The notes under the pieces were generated by a model. It saw nothing but the letters and a program-made list of their open reading frames with translations, was not told the DNA's origin and ran no database searches. DNA of 64,000 nucleotides from Gracilaria gracilis. Taxonomy: Eukaryota; Rhodophyta; Florideophyceae; Gracilariales; Gracilariaceae. The stretch is from assembly GCA_030374805.1 (NCBI GenBank), contig JARGSG010000026.1, forward strand, positions 1-64,000, written 5' to 3'. The stretch's first letter is position 1. Each line of letters begins with the position of its first letter. Positions 42,010 to 51,692 of the stretch are shown piece by piece. Made by a program: the position numbers and the translations under genes.

Positions 42010-42640
42010 CCTAGGTAAACTCATTTGTTGTCAGATAAAATTGCAAAGTGAACTCAAGCTGTGTAGCGAGAGCTTCTCTCTTTTGTAGCAAACCCTTCGG
42101 CTTTGATCTCCGTTCCTTATCTTCCTGTACCTTACGCTTCAGAGGAGCTCGATCTGCCCCAAAAACTTTGATACATCCCGAGCAATTGACGTTGAAAGCT
42201 TTCGAATTCTCTGCATTTCCTTAACCTGAGCTTCGCGAAGCCTTGCTGGCTGTGGTATTGCACGACCACCCTTACGATCTTTTTAGCCATTTGCTTCTTC
42301 CACTTGCGGTCTTCTATGAAATCCGTCGCAAGCCAAGTTTCCTCGTCGAGGTAATGGTCATGATGGGTTTTGCTTCGCATAGGCTTGGGTTGTTTCGGGA
42401 GACCTTCCCGAGCTAGTTCGGAGTCCTTTCGGTTATAAGCTCGGGCCTTGGCTATGATCGACTTCTCGCGAAGGGCTTCTTCCAGAGGCTCGCCTTCCAG
42501 CAGAGGCGCCAAAGAAGGTGTACGGATACTTTGTTCATCTTTAACTGACTCGGCTTTTGATTCAGCCCCCACACCGCGCACATCAGCCCCACTGCCACCA
42601 CTTCCAGCGCGAACATCAAATACAGCCCGTGGTTGATGGG
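42010..42640 (-). pseudogene. HSA-domain fragment (SWR1/EP400-type) inside the Harbinger
   Basis: On the minus strand a frame opening after an AAACAG splice-acceptor-like site (exon from 42640) reads through a Gly/Ser linker into RSKTHHDHYLDEETWLATDF then IEDRKWKKQMAKKIVRVVVQYH. This is the HSA pattern that recruits actin and actin-related proteins to SWR1, EP400 or Eaf1-type subunits. The continuation is in other frames: EAQVKEMQRIRKLSTSIARD and VSKFLGQIELL after a shift near 42245, then LKRKVQEDKERRSKPKGLLQ and KREALATQLEFTLQ after a shift near 42135, and a stop at about 42011-42013. The order fits SWR1/SRCAP N-termini, so the sequence is a decayed or error-bearing fragment of such a gene. 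Acidic Asp/Glu-rich sequence follows at 41400-41760. Confidence 0.6.
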
Positions 42641-43199
42641 CTGTTTAGCGTAGAACGCCACCCTCAACTATTGAGCTGCGCGAGGGCACGCTGTACAGCG
42701 CCTCAATGCGCACAATAGTCCAGTCTTGCGTATTGCCCGTGTACATCGCGTAGGATGAGTAGCCCATGGAAAGAAAGCTCCGACATATATAATGTTTGAA
42801 ACAGTTGACCGAGTGGAAACCTTTGCAGCTCTTCTTAAAGCAGTTTTATACACTTCTATACGCTCATCCAATCCAGCTATCCACCTGAGCTGATCTCACT
42901 GGACTGTGGAAATCCGTCAACGAATTGTATCCAGACACTCCACAAGTGAACTGCTTGTATCAGCTTATTCTGTAGAACGGGCATCTGGGTGTGAGTGGGA
43001 AGTTTGGTGGCACCTTTTTGCCCTCGACGGGAGCTTCATGACTTCACATGGATGTTACGTCATATGAATCAGAACAAAAAGCTCTCATGTAAATTATCAT
43101 AACATAAGGCTCCTGCAGCAACTCTTTCTGCGTGCTTCCAAATTCCCTCTTTTCCCCCAACGTAGTCCCAAGAAACGCCCCCTCCCCTCATTCAAGGCT
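42641..43199. other. Harbinger interior between HSA fragment and transposase, no gene recognised
   Basis: About 560 bp downstream of the transposase stop and upstream of the HSA fragment. It might contain the missing first exon of the captured gene (a short minus frame at 42871-42668), but nothing is diagnostic. Confidence 0.3.
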
Positions 43200-44462
43200 T
43201 TAAAACGGAACAGGAACCCCTGTTAACTCAGGACGTCGCAGCCCACGATCGCGAATAATCTTGACGAGCTTGTCGCGCTTCGTTGTAGACCTCGGAACGT
43301 AAAACACCGGCGTGTCCTGATCATCAACCAAGTCCATTGCTTGGAAACTTTCTTTGCATATGCCGTACCACTCTGCAACCTCCTTATCCAAATTATTTAC
43401 TTCCGAGAAGGAAAATTGACGTATCTTCTCCACCCCTTCTTCTATACAAAAATTTTGAAGCTTCATGCAAAGCACCACAATGCTTGCATTCTTACTCACT
43501 TCGTAGTTCAGCCGCGACTGTAGAATTCTCCATCGTGACACTAGACGCCCAAACGACTGTTCAACATGCACACGCATTGAGGACAAAAAAAAGTTAAACG
43601 CTTTCTCGTAGCTGAAACGAACCTGCGACGCAGGAATCGGCGTAATAAGGTTATCCGTACAGACGTACGCTTCATCACCAACTATCCAGAATTCTGCAGG
43701 TAGAAAATTGTTTCGCAGATACATGGAGAGCTTTGATGACGCGTACGCAAGCGAGTCGTGCGTTGACCCGACGCATTTTGCTGACACAAATAAAAACCTA
43801 CCGCTCGCGTCGACAAGTGCCTGAACCGGAAGAGCGTAGTACCCTTTTCGACACCAGTATTTGGCCGCATTTCTACGCGGAGCTTTTATCTTTATGGCGA
43901 TCCCATCGAGTGCTCCAATGCAGCCAGTCAAAGGGCTGACCTTGGAGCGAGAGATCTTGAACCCATTAGAAAGTTTGTTCAGTTCCTCAAATGTTTGTGG
44001 TATACCTGGTAGCTGTAGAACCGATGATAATGCTCTACACGTATCATCAAAAACTGCATAGACTGTAGACCTTTGTGTTCGATACAGTTGGTGAACAGTA
44101 TCGACAGTTCCTCCCGTTAGAGTACTTATTGTTATTCCCAACCTTACAGATGGAGATAATGTTGGGCGGCGCGCTCTTTGTCCCATCTTTTCGCTCTTCT
44201 TAATTAGCGGCGCAACGAGCCCGACGAGCTTGTAAAACGATTTTCGATTCATTCGGTAATCGCGCTTGAAGCTCGCCGGGCTCAAAAAACCGGTGATGCT
44301 TTCGAAGGTTGTGTCCTTGCGAACGATGGCCGGGGAAACGTAGGAGGTGGTTGAGGCAGAACGGCGAAAATTGACGATCTGGGCGGCTGCGAGCCGTACT
44401 TGGTGGCGACGGACGCTGTCGTTGTTAGCCTGCACAACAGCAGGGGTGAGATTGATCGGCAT
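43200..44462 (-). CDS. PIF/Harbinger DDE transposase (420 aa)
   Basis: The ATG at 44462 is the first in the frame; upstream starts are GTG. The protein has the helix-turn-helix region of Harbinger transposases (residues about 60-150, with FKRDYRMNRKSFYKLV and a LGITISTLTGG segment). The DDE_Tnp_4 core follows: first Asp in CIGALDGIAIKI (about residue 186), second in WIVGDEAY (about 263) and the Glu in VEQSFGRLVSRWRIL (about 301), with the usual KGYYALPVQALVD and GSTHDS between. It is open from end to end and has all catalytic residues, so it may be active. It sits 320 bp from the right terminus. Its partner is the Myb-like protein at the other end. Confidence 0.93.
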   Translation of the reverse strand: MPINLTPAVVQANNDSVRRHQVRLAAAQIVNFRRSASTTSYVSPAIVRKDTTFESITGFLSPASFKRDYRMNRKSFYKLVGLVAPLIKKSEKMGQRARRPTLSPSVRLGITISTLTGGTVDTVHQLYRTQRSTVYAVFDDTCRALSSVLQLPGIPQTFEELNKLSNGFKISRSKVSPLTGCIGALDGIAIKIKAPRRNAAKYWCRKGYYALPVQALVDASGRFLFVSAKCVGSTHDSLAYASSKLSMYLRNNFLPAEFWIVGDEAYVCTDNLITPIPASQVRFSYEKAFNFFLSSMRVHVEQSFGRLVSRWRILQSRLNYEVSKNASIVVLCMKLQNFCIEEGVEKIRQFSFSEVNNLDKEVAEWYGICKESFQAMDLVDDQDTPVFYVPRSTTKRDKLVKIIRDRGLRRPELTGVPVPF

Positions 44463-44857
44463 TTTGGCTCCGTGAGTTTCCAGTGCTCTCGTGACGTAAT
44501 CGTCGGGTCGACGACTCGTCACGATCACTGGGAACTCGTCCGAGTCGCGCCGGCCAACTAGGGCTCCGCCGCAAAGTTTTCTGAAACTTCAAAGTTTTTA
44601 ATGTCCGTACTAGCGCATAAGCAGGAATTCATGGCGCATAGTACACAGCACAGCGCAAGAACGCCTTTGGTCCTTCCTTCTTGAAGGCCGAGCAGCTGGT
44701 CTTTAATTTACAGCCTATTTAATTGAGGGCTTCAAAGTTTCACGCCTCTAAAGCGTGAACGTTCACGCTTGTTTAGACACCGCCTAAGGTACAGTTGTCA
44801 GAGTTGGAGTTAGTGCGTTCGTCATAGTTATCGTGGGAATGCTTTGTCTTGGATGTA

Positions 44858-47076
44858 TATGTCCGAACCATAAATCGACAAGGCACGAGACTTTTCGGAC
44901 TCAACGTCAACAAACTGGCTCTAACTCCGCATCAGATCGCACAAACGGCTCCAAACCAGCGTCGTTGAAAAGCTGAAAGCTCCTTTACTCCTCGTCCTGA
45001 AGGAGAACCAGAGATTATGATTATAGGTGACGCAACACCAACAACAAGAAACCCCTTTGTAGGGCTCAAAAACAAACTTTACTCAAATTGAACAATAAAT
45101 ATGCGCCTTTTGGCGCACATGAACGTTGCAAGTACTCAACACTTCCAATGTATCGCAGAAACACTTTGGTGTCGTTACAGCCCGAACAAGCCAACACAAC
45201 GCGCCCTCGAACGACGGAGTTCCCTCCGCGCTTTGCGCGTTTGCGCAAGTCGACTGCGCTTGATTGCGCGCGCTGGCGCCAACTCCACCAGGCGCCGAAT
45301 GTCGGCCTTGGGCTCTCTATATTCCATAGCAAGCACACGAGCGTTTGCGTCTCTTTGCTTCTGCAGCCGAGCTGCTGCTCGCTGACGCAGCGCTTCGACC
45401 ACCGCATCCGAAGTAAGGTGGGCTCCAGCAGTTGTGTTCACCCTAATATGTCCCTCTTCTTCCACTAATACATCGCGCAGTAAGGTACGTTGATGCCTTT
45501 CAAATTCTTTAAGCAATTCTTTCACCGTGACGCGACTGACACGCTCTCCACTCTCGCCGATCATGTACGGAACCAAAGGAGCTATATTGGGAGTCAGTAG
45601 CTCCATATCCCATATTCCAGTCTTATGAAATCCAGATCGAATGTTTGGGGCGGTGTGTGAGCTGAAGTATGCATTTGAAATGCACTGTCCCACATCGAAA
45701 GCGTTCAACTTTTGCTTATGTCGCGCGGCTCTGTGAAGCTCGCTTTGTAAATGCGATTTGTAAGACGTGAAAACTGTCTTATCTAGTGGCTGCGTGACAT
45801 GAGAAGAGTGGGCTGGCAAAGCGATTACAATCACATTGTTGTCTGCAAACAACTTCAGGGTTCTATACTGGACATGCGATCCATACCCATCAAGCAGAAG
45901 TAACAAACGCTGCCCGTTACGGCGGAAGTGTGCTGTCTCCTCGAGGAACCCAGTTGCCCACTGGAAGACAATTTCGCTGTCTGCGCCCGGCGGGTTGCGA
46001 TGGAACAGGTAACAAGGAAACAGAACGGAGTGCAAAGATTGAATCTGGCCACGGACCCGGCGATAATGCGCAAGTGTGCCAGGAAAGACAATTGCCGGTT
46101 TATACGCCACTCCGCTAGCCGATACAATAGACATGACATTAACACGGTCCAGGTTACCTTTTGTGCAGAGTGCTTTTTGCAACAGTTTGGTTCCCGGAGC
46201 TCCAATTCCTTTTCGAAGAGAACGTCCCTTCATTTTGTCGAACGACGACCCAGATTGGTCTGTGTTGAATATTAGCTCCGGATCTTTGATGTGGTACCGG
46301 TTTATGGCTGCTTGAACACGTGCAATATGTTCCGTCAAGTTCTCAGGGGTGACCGCTTTTACCCTTTTGTCCTCCATAAGTTCGACATGTTGCGCTTTCA
46401 AGTCGTTGCGGCGGAGAAAGCCTTTCACCCAATTCAATGACGGGCGATTGTTTGGGAAGAGCTTGCGATTGTTTTGGACTTGTGGCGGCAATAAGGACAC
46501 GAACTCATGGACAAGATCTCTTATTCCATTCCTCGTTAGCGGAGTATTGTTATCAGCGTAGTATAAAACGCTCTTCGCGATCACGTCTTTTTCCTCCGCT
46601 GTTAAAATGGTTGGCCTTCCGTTCTTGCGAGGCGGCACATGAATGTCTTCCGGTGTTACTGGTTGAGATTCAGGTAGTGCTTGAGACCAAGATGCGTACG
46701 CTCTGCGGAGAACTCCTACACCTACGGCGTGCTTCTGAGACAACGCATTCCACGACGAGCAGCTTTGTAGTCGATCAAAGATTGCCGTCTGGAGAATGGC
46801 GTAGTTGGACTCCATCGGGGTTCGGTTGATTTGTTTTGGTCATGGTGGCTGTGTACGCAGAGATTGTGGGGTCATGGGGATATCGCTGAAAAGCAGAAAG
46901 CGCGCGCTTTTCAAATTGTTGTTTACATGAGGTATTGCTACACTAGTTGGGGAAGAGAGGGAGATACAATGCTTGAAGTCGCTCTGATTGTCGAGGTTGA
47001 CGGTGAAATCCTGGAAAAAAGGACAAGGACAGCACTGTTGATTTTGGGGTTTTTGTCGATTTATGGTTCGGACGGA
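44858..47076. mobile_element. Tc1/mariner-pogo (Tigger-like) DNA transposon, 2.2 kb
   Basis: Inverted repeats containing GTCCGAACCATAAATCGACA (starting 44861) and its exact complement (ending 47073) bracket the element. Three outer bases differ slightly. TA dinucleotides flank both sides (44856-44857 and 47077-47078), the pogo/mariner target duplication. It holds one transposase gene on the minus strand and little else. It lies 73 bp from the right end of the Harbinger. The single gene is open throughout, so the copy looks young and possibly autonomous. Confidence 0.85.
45175..46815 (-). CDS. pogo/Tigger-like DDE_1 transposase (546 aa)
   Basis: From the ATG at 46815. The N-terminus has a psq-type helix-turn-helix (ALSQKHAVGVGVLRRAYASW), followed by a CENP-B-like DNA-binding helix bundle (residues about 68-150, ILTAEEKDVIAKSVLYYADN ... 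LNWVKGFLRRNDL). The catalytic core is the DDD type: LIFNTDQSG (Asp 186), LLLLDGYGSHV (Asp 309) and SSHVTQPLDKTVF (Asp 345). The C-terminal 100 residues are basic and helical (SRLAQTRKARRELRRSRARC). Family and length match pogo/Tigger transposases. There are no interruptions. Confidence 0.95.
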   Translation of the reverse strand: MESNYAILQTAIFDRLQSCSSWNALSQKHAVGVGVLRRAYASWSQALPESQPVTPEDIHVPPRKNGRPTILTAEEKDVIAKSVLYYADNNTPLTRNGIRDLVHEFVSLLPPQVQNNRKLFPNNRPSLNWVKGFLRRNDLKAQHVELMEDKRVKAVTPENLTEHIARVQAAINRYHIKDPELIFNTDQSGSSFDKMKGRSLRKGIGAPGTKLLQKALCTKGNLDRVNVMSIVSASGVAYKPAIVFPGTLAHYRRVRGQIQSLHSVLFPCYLFHRNPPGADSEIVFQWATGFLEETAHFRRNGQRLLLLLDGYGSHVQYRTLKLFADNNVIVIALPAHSSHVTQPLDKTVFTSYKSHLQSELHRAARHKQKLNAFDVGQCISNAYFSSHTAPNIRSGFHKTGIWDMELLTPNIAPLVPYMIGESGERVSRVTVKELLKEFERHQRTLLRDVLVEEEGHIRVNTTAGAHLTSDAVVEALRQRAAARLQKQRDANARVLAMEYREPKADIRRLVELAPARAIKRSRLAQTRKARRELRRSRARCVGLFGL

Positions 47077-48345
47077 TACCGAAGGTAGTGGCGTAAAGCA
47101 ATCAGCACAAAGCTGGGTCGCACTCTATCTGTCGTGCTTCCTCCTCTTCACTTGGGTGGGAACTTTACTCTCTTATACAATTCGCTTCGGTTCTTTTGTG
47201 TATCTGTGTTGCTGGTTCCGTCAGTCTGCAGCTCCCGATTCAACGCAATCGTAGTCTGAATCGGTCGCATTGTTCGCAAGTCCCGCAATCGGTCTTTCCT
47301 CCGTGTCACAACAGTATAGGAAGTAAATCTACCGTAGGGCTAGCTAATAATAATACTTAGCAGAGCTTGTGTAGCTCTACGAAGGTAGTTCTCCCAATGT
47401 TTCGCCATGGGTGCGTGTGGGTATGACATAAATTAGTCCAAAAGAGAAAGGTGTGAAAAACATATGTGTTTGTGTGCGCATCGAGGTGCAGTCAGTGGCA
47501 TTGGCGCGTAGAGGCACGATGCGACGCCATTTCTCCCTCCTATAGCTTGAAGGGGGCGACGGCGAGACGAGGCAAGGCAAGAGCTGCAAGCGTCATCGGC
47601 TTCTGTCGCTCATGATTCGGACGTTCTCCACAGGCCACACTCGATGTGGAGCTCAAATCACGCAAGAGCGCGGTAATGGGGAGATAATGAAAACATCATG
47701 AGCGATGCTAGATGATCTCGCAGCCTGCCATAACAAAACCTCAGGGTTGAAGGTACGAATGTACCAAGGGTACTGAAGGTGTCGCCATGCCATTTCTGCG
47801 CATCATGGAAGATGCATTCCATCCGTCAGGCACATGAGCCATACTTGTGCTCGCAGAAGACGATTGCTTGCGCAAGCAGTGGCATCGGTTGACACGCCGC
47901 TCCGTTCGGCGCCGTCAACGACGACAAGCACTCTACGTCTCGTCGACGAGGCGCGCTGCGATTGGCCACCAAAAAATTCATCGAACGCTCGCGGTTTTGT
48001 AACAAAATCGCGCGCACGTGCGCGCGCGTGGCACTGCAGTCAAAACTTTCCACTCCAAAGTGCGCAGCGCGTCGTGGTTGGCGCCTGCTTCTCACTTGGC
48101 TGCGCCGCGCTGCGTCGCAGTGGCTTTCCCTGTTCCGCGCTGTGAACGTCTTGTTCATTGGTGCCAACGCGTTCAAACGTCCATCACCTCGAGTCTTGTT
48201 CCGTCCTTCTTTGCGCACGTGCTTCGACGCTCTGCCTCAGCGAATTCCTAGCGCTATAAGAACCGCCACACACGACTGGTAACAGGGCGTTGTATCGTTC
48301 CTCCCACTCGTTGGAACACGTCTAATTGCGCCCATTCCGCCGTGA
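47077..48345. other. Intergenic region upstream of the TLDc gene, no gene recognised
   Basis: Two TACC-N3-GGTA palindromes lie here (47077-47087, overlapping the pogo target site, and 47762-47772). GC-rich DNA from 47,820 to 48,250 carries overlapping short frames on both strands without a recognisable domain. The TLDc promoter should be in the last 300 bp. Confidence 0.4.
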
Positions 48346-49134
48346 ATGCTAGACATTGTTCTGCTCAATACCATGCTTAACGTTCAGCTTCATCGTTTTC
48401 GCCGTCGGATTTCGCCCGCTCATTCCGCTCGCAAGGAAGAGGACAAACCGACGGATGATGCAAATGGCACCTTGCTCGATGCAGATAGCGTCAATAGGAG
48501 GAACAGACCACTAAACGAACAGCAACGCGCATCCGTCAGCCCCGAGACTTCGCGCAGAGCAAGAAGACGTCAGCGCCCAATCCACATCCCAAGATTGTCG
48601 CACACCTCCGCAATTGTGGCCTCAGCGCATGATGTATCTCCATTGCACGCCCATCTTCCCGTCAGATACCAAGTATGCGACTGGCAGAACGTTTACTCTA
48701 CCATGCGACATGGCATAAGTTTGCAAACCTTCTATGTCAACTGCGCTGGAAATGATCCTATCGTCGTCCTCATTCGTGACGATGGAGGCAGTATTTTTGG
48801 TGCGTATAGTTCTGTACCATGGAAGTCCAGCAGACATTACTACGGAACTGGTGAAGGATTTGTGTTTACGATCAAGCCCAATCTTGCTGTGTACAAGTGG
48901 TCGCGGGAGAACTCCTTCTTTCAACTCGGGTCAAACGAATCAATTGCGCTGGGAGGGGGAGGCAAGTTTGCGCTTTTCCTGGACTCGATGTTTGAACATG
49001 GTAGTTCTGGACCTTGTGCCACTTTTAACAATCCTTGCCTAGCGTCTAAGCAAGAGTTTAATGTTGTTGTGCTAGAAGCTTACAAACTGGTTTCTCCATA
49101 TCGTCTTCATGATTCTGATGATCAATCAAACTAA
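48346..49134 (+). CDS. TLDc-domain protein (OXR1/NCOA7-like)
   Basis: 262 residues from the ATG at 48346. The first ~95 residues are basic and disordered. Residues about 97-255 are a complete TLDc domain: HAHLPVRYQVCDWQNVYSTM, then RHGISLQTFYVNCAGNDPIV, IRDDGGSIFGAYSSVPWKSS, YYGTGEGFVFTIKPNLAVYKW, the LGGGGKFALFLDSMFEHGSS turn, CATFNNPCLA and the closing VVLEAYKL. TLDc proteins protect against oxidative stress, and several bind and regulate the V-ATPase. Here the domain stands alone as in the short OXR1 form, with no LysM or TBC domain. The C-terminus is short. Confidence 0.92.
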   Translation: MLDIVLLNTMLNVQLHRFRRRISPAHSARKEEDKPTDDANGTLLDADSVNRRNRPLNEQQRASVSPETSRRARRRQRPIHIPRLSHTSAIVASAHDVSPLHAHLPVRYQVCDWQNVYSTMRHGISLQTFYVNCAGNDPIVVLIRDDGGSIFGAYSSVPWKSSRHYYGTGEGFVFTIKPNLAVYKWSRENSFFQLGSNESIALGGGGKFALFLDSMFEHGSSGPCATFNNPCLASKQEFNVVVLEAYKLVSPYRLHDSDDQSN

Positions 49135-49890
49135 TACCATTACGCAAAGACCTGCTTGCACATCTACGTAGTGATGCTGTCTCTTCCGGTGCAAGATGTG
49201 CGAGTTTATTTTCTACAAAGCGGACAATCAAACCACAGGCGGAAACATTCTGACTCTGACTGCACTCTTTTTTCATCAATGTGATAATGATGATGTACAA
49301 CTCTTGTATAAAATGGTAACCCTTTGTCCTATATCTATCACCGCATTGCAGCGCACCAACTCTGTTTTGATAGCGAAGATATTCTCTACGCCGTTCTATA
49401 TGCGGTTAAGATATTCTCTGTAAATGAACGGAAGGTGTCTGCCCAAGTTCGACACATCGAATCGAAACATGTGCTGGCTTGAACGAAGAACATATTATTG
49501 CGGCCCTCAACCGCAGCTCGGGTCCTAATTTTTCGTGCCCCGATATCTTAATTTTTGAACACAACTCATACTTCACGTTTACGAAGGAACACACAACGGC
49601 ACAACCCTCACCCTCATAGACATCTCGCGTGGACGCAGGAGAATTAGTACAATTCCGACACACTTCTTCACGCCTACTCTGGTATTCTCTTTGGCTTTGT
49701 AGCCGTTGATGATAGATAGCCGATGCGATTCAACAGACCGCTCTGCACAGTGAACATTCGTCTTCCCATCACTGACGTAAAAATAATACATCTATGATCT
49801 AGTCAGAAGCTCATATATCGCCGCGCAACATTCAAAACGCCGAACCCGGGTTAACTCAGGTTGACGTATAAGATACGTCGTATACTACGT
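49135..49890. other. Intergenic region, no gene seen
   Basis: 756 bp between the TLDc stop and the DXO start. It is AT-richer than the genes, with only short overlapping frames. Confidence 0.4.
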
Positions 49891-50988
49891 ATGGATCGCT
49901 CCGACTCCGAAGTCCCCCGGTCCGCAATACCTGGGGAAAGCAATGCGACAATTCACGTAGATGTCAAACGCTGGGTTGGCTCTGCCGCCTCAAAAGTTAC
50001 AAAGCTTCATATCTCTGAGCCCCGGGAAGTGGCTTTCTTCTCGAGAGCTGCAGATCGGCATATACAGCACGGAAGTAGAGCAGAACTTAAGAGATACAAA
50101 GAACCAACCCCGAATGTCAATCTGGGAGAACAGTTCGAAAGCTTCGTTCCCAAAGCAGATGAGATCGCGACCGTTGACACTGTCGTGGAAGCGGTGGAAG
50201 ACGGCGATTTCAATCTCTACGAAGAAGCAGATGTTGTAACCTTTCGTAATAACCTGAACAAAATCGCGGGAACTCCGTACAATCATCGAGATGATTGGGA
50301 AATGGATTGCGCGATGGTCGGAAACGTTGTATTTCTCGACATAAGAAAGTTAGATGACAATAACAGGAACCCATCAGCGGCCCGTTTCATGTACTACGGG
50401 TACCGTTTTGAAGCACTCTGTACGGGGAATGAAGATGAACCTGTGAACGCGAATTCAGAATTCTGCAGCATTTCTCGCCTGCGTATTGGGAATCATCGAA
50501 TCGTGCTGAGCGCAGAAATTGATTGTACCATGGGAGACCCCAAGAGCGTCGACAATCCGATACGTAGTTATTTGGAGCTCAAGACGATGCGTGAAGTGCG
50601 GAGTGATAGAGATTTAGGCAATATGTACAGACATCGGTTCCCAAAGTATTGGGTTCAGTCTTACTTGGCTGGCGTACGGTACATATTTCTAGGCCTTCGG
50701 AGCGATGATGGGGAGCTTCTCGGTGTGAAACGCCTCGAGACCCACAAACTTCATCGAGAAGCGCGCCAGTATTTTCAAGAAAGGAATTTGTCTGGGTGCT
50801 GGGAACCGTTTGTATGTCTCAATTTCATCGACTTCCTACTTCACGCCATTCGCCGTGCTTGCGGAAAGCGAAATGGTTCTACACTCCGATTAAGGTACAG
50901 AGCACGTGAAGGGGTGATTGAGGGGAACTTCCTTCCCGATAATGACGGCCTCGTTGGAACCCGAATGAAGTCGAAGTGCAAGGGATGA
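49891..50988 (+). CDS. DXO/RAI1-family decapping nuclease
   Basis: The ATG at 49891 gives 365 residues; the frame extends upstream only to a TTG. The fold's active-site motifs are in order: an Arg-Tyr patch SRAELKRYKEP, WEMDCAMVGNVVFLDIRK, the acidic pair in SAEIDCTMG (about residues 208-210, the EhD motif), SYLELKT (about 228-230, the EhK motif), then HRFPKYWVQSYLAGVRYIFL, GLRSDDGELLGVKRLETHKL. This enzyme removes incomplete or NAD caps and degrades the RNA 5'-3' in nuclear mRNA quality control. In yeast Rai1 also stabilises Rat1/Xrn2. The acidic metal-binding residues are intact, so it should be active. It is single-exon. Confidence 0.95.
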   Translation: MDRSDSEVPRSAIPGESNATIHVDVKRWVGSAASKVTKLHISEPREVAFFSRAADRHIQHGSRAELKRYKEPTPNVNLGEQFESFVPKADEIATVDTVVEAVEDGDFNLYEEADVVTFRNNLNKIAGTPYNHRDDWEMDCAMVGNVVFLDIRKLDDNNRNPSAARFMYYGYRFEALCTGNEDEPVNANSEFCSISRLRIGNHRIVLSAEIDCTMGDPKSVDNPIRSYLELKTMREVRSDRDLGNMYRHRFPKYWVQSYLAGVRYIFLGLRSDDGELLGVKRLETHKLHREARQYFQERNLSGCWEPFVCLNFIDFLLHAIRRACGKRNGSTLRLRYRAREGVIEGNFLPDNDGLVGTRMKSKCKG

Positions 50989-51077
50989 GTTCCAGAACGG
51001 GTACAAAGTAAGATGTGTATGTTCGTATGAAACTCAAAGCGCTTTCTTCCTACAAAATCACAGGCAGCAAATAAGCA

Positions 51078-51692
51078 TTACACCATGCGCCGAAGTTTTG
51101 AGCGGCTTGACCAAAGCATTTTGCGAACGTAGGACACTTGACTTACTGCTGCCAAGAGCGCTGCAACACATTCCAGAGCCACTAACCGACCAGTCAGCAT
51201 AATGGAGCTCTTCAGGGTTTCGTCTGTCTCAAGTGCGGTGTCAGAATAGAGATGCGTGCGGAAAAGGACACGATCTGATAGCTTCTTGACATCATCGCAG
51301 AGTTTGGTGGCTGTATGAACTTGTTCGACAGTGGCAACATTATCGCTCGAAACTGTGGGGTCGACCACCAGAAAGCGGAATTTAGTTATTGTGGGCTTCC
51401 TTCTCATGAGTTCCACAGAGAGGCAAATCCGATAAGATCCGTCATCTTTCGCCCGAAAATCAAAACTTCCCTGCATAACAGACCTTTTTTCGTATAGCAC
51501 ATCATCCTTTGTGTCCGACACTTTGATGTTTATGGTTTCCCGAGCCACATAGTGGATGTATATGTGATAATTGGCATGTACCTCTCTGAAGAAGCAGTGC
51601 TCCATTCCCCCAGGAGGTATGTGAATCCCGAATGACTCAGCTTTCCACAAAGCAACTGCAAGTGTGAACAGAATGATTGTAAAGGAATGCAT
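51078..51692 (-). CDS. p24/TMED family cargo receptor (GOLD domain)
   Basis: The ATG at 51692 (MHSFTIILFTLAVALWKAES) gives a signal peptide directly before the GOLD domain; a longer frame to 51800 has no such start context. The GOLD domain starts FGIHIPPGGMEHCFFREV and has the two conserved cysteines (EHC and YRIC). The family pattern continues with KDDGSYRICLSVEL and a short coiled coil. One transmembrane helix (about residues 170-192) and a cytosolic tail of about 12 residues (SSRSKLRRMV) follow. p24 proteins cycle between ER and Golgi and select cargo for COPII and COPI vesicles. The tail lacks the common dilysine signal but keeps basic residues. It lies divergent to ATM. Confidence 0.92.
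   Translation of the reverse strand: MHSFTIILFTLAVALWKAESFGIHIPPGGMEHCFFREVHANYHIYIHYVARETINIKVSDTKDDVLYEKRSVMQGSFDFRAKDDGSYRICLSVELMRRKPTITKFRFLVVDPTVSSDNVATVEQVHTATKLCDDVKKLSDRVLFRTHLYSDTALETDETLKSSIMLTGRLVALECVAALLAAVSQVSYVRKMLWSSRSKLRRMV

Larger units (their letters stand above)
36170..44784. mobile_element. PIF/Harbinger DNA transposon, 8.6 kb, with internal host-like cargo
   Basis: The ends are perfect 25-bp terminal inverted repeats beginning GGCGGTGTCTAAACAAGCGT (36170-36194, and its reverse complement ending at 44784). The trinucleotide TAA flanks both sides (36167-36169 and 44785-44787), the classic 3-bp Harbinger target duplication. Each end has further GTGAACG words close inside. 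The element carries the two genes expected of an autonomous Harbinger: a Myb-like accessory gene (36553-38121, plus) and a DDE transposase (44462-43200, minus). Between them lies 5 kb of minus-strand sequence resembling host chromatin remodellers. Typical Harbingers are 3-6 kb with nothing else inside, so the centre looks like captured DNA. Perfect TIRs and TSD suggest a recent insertion. Confidence 0.9.
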
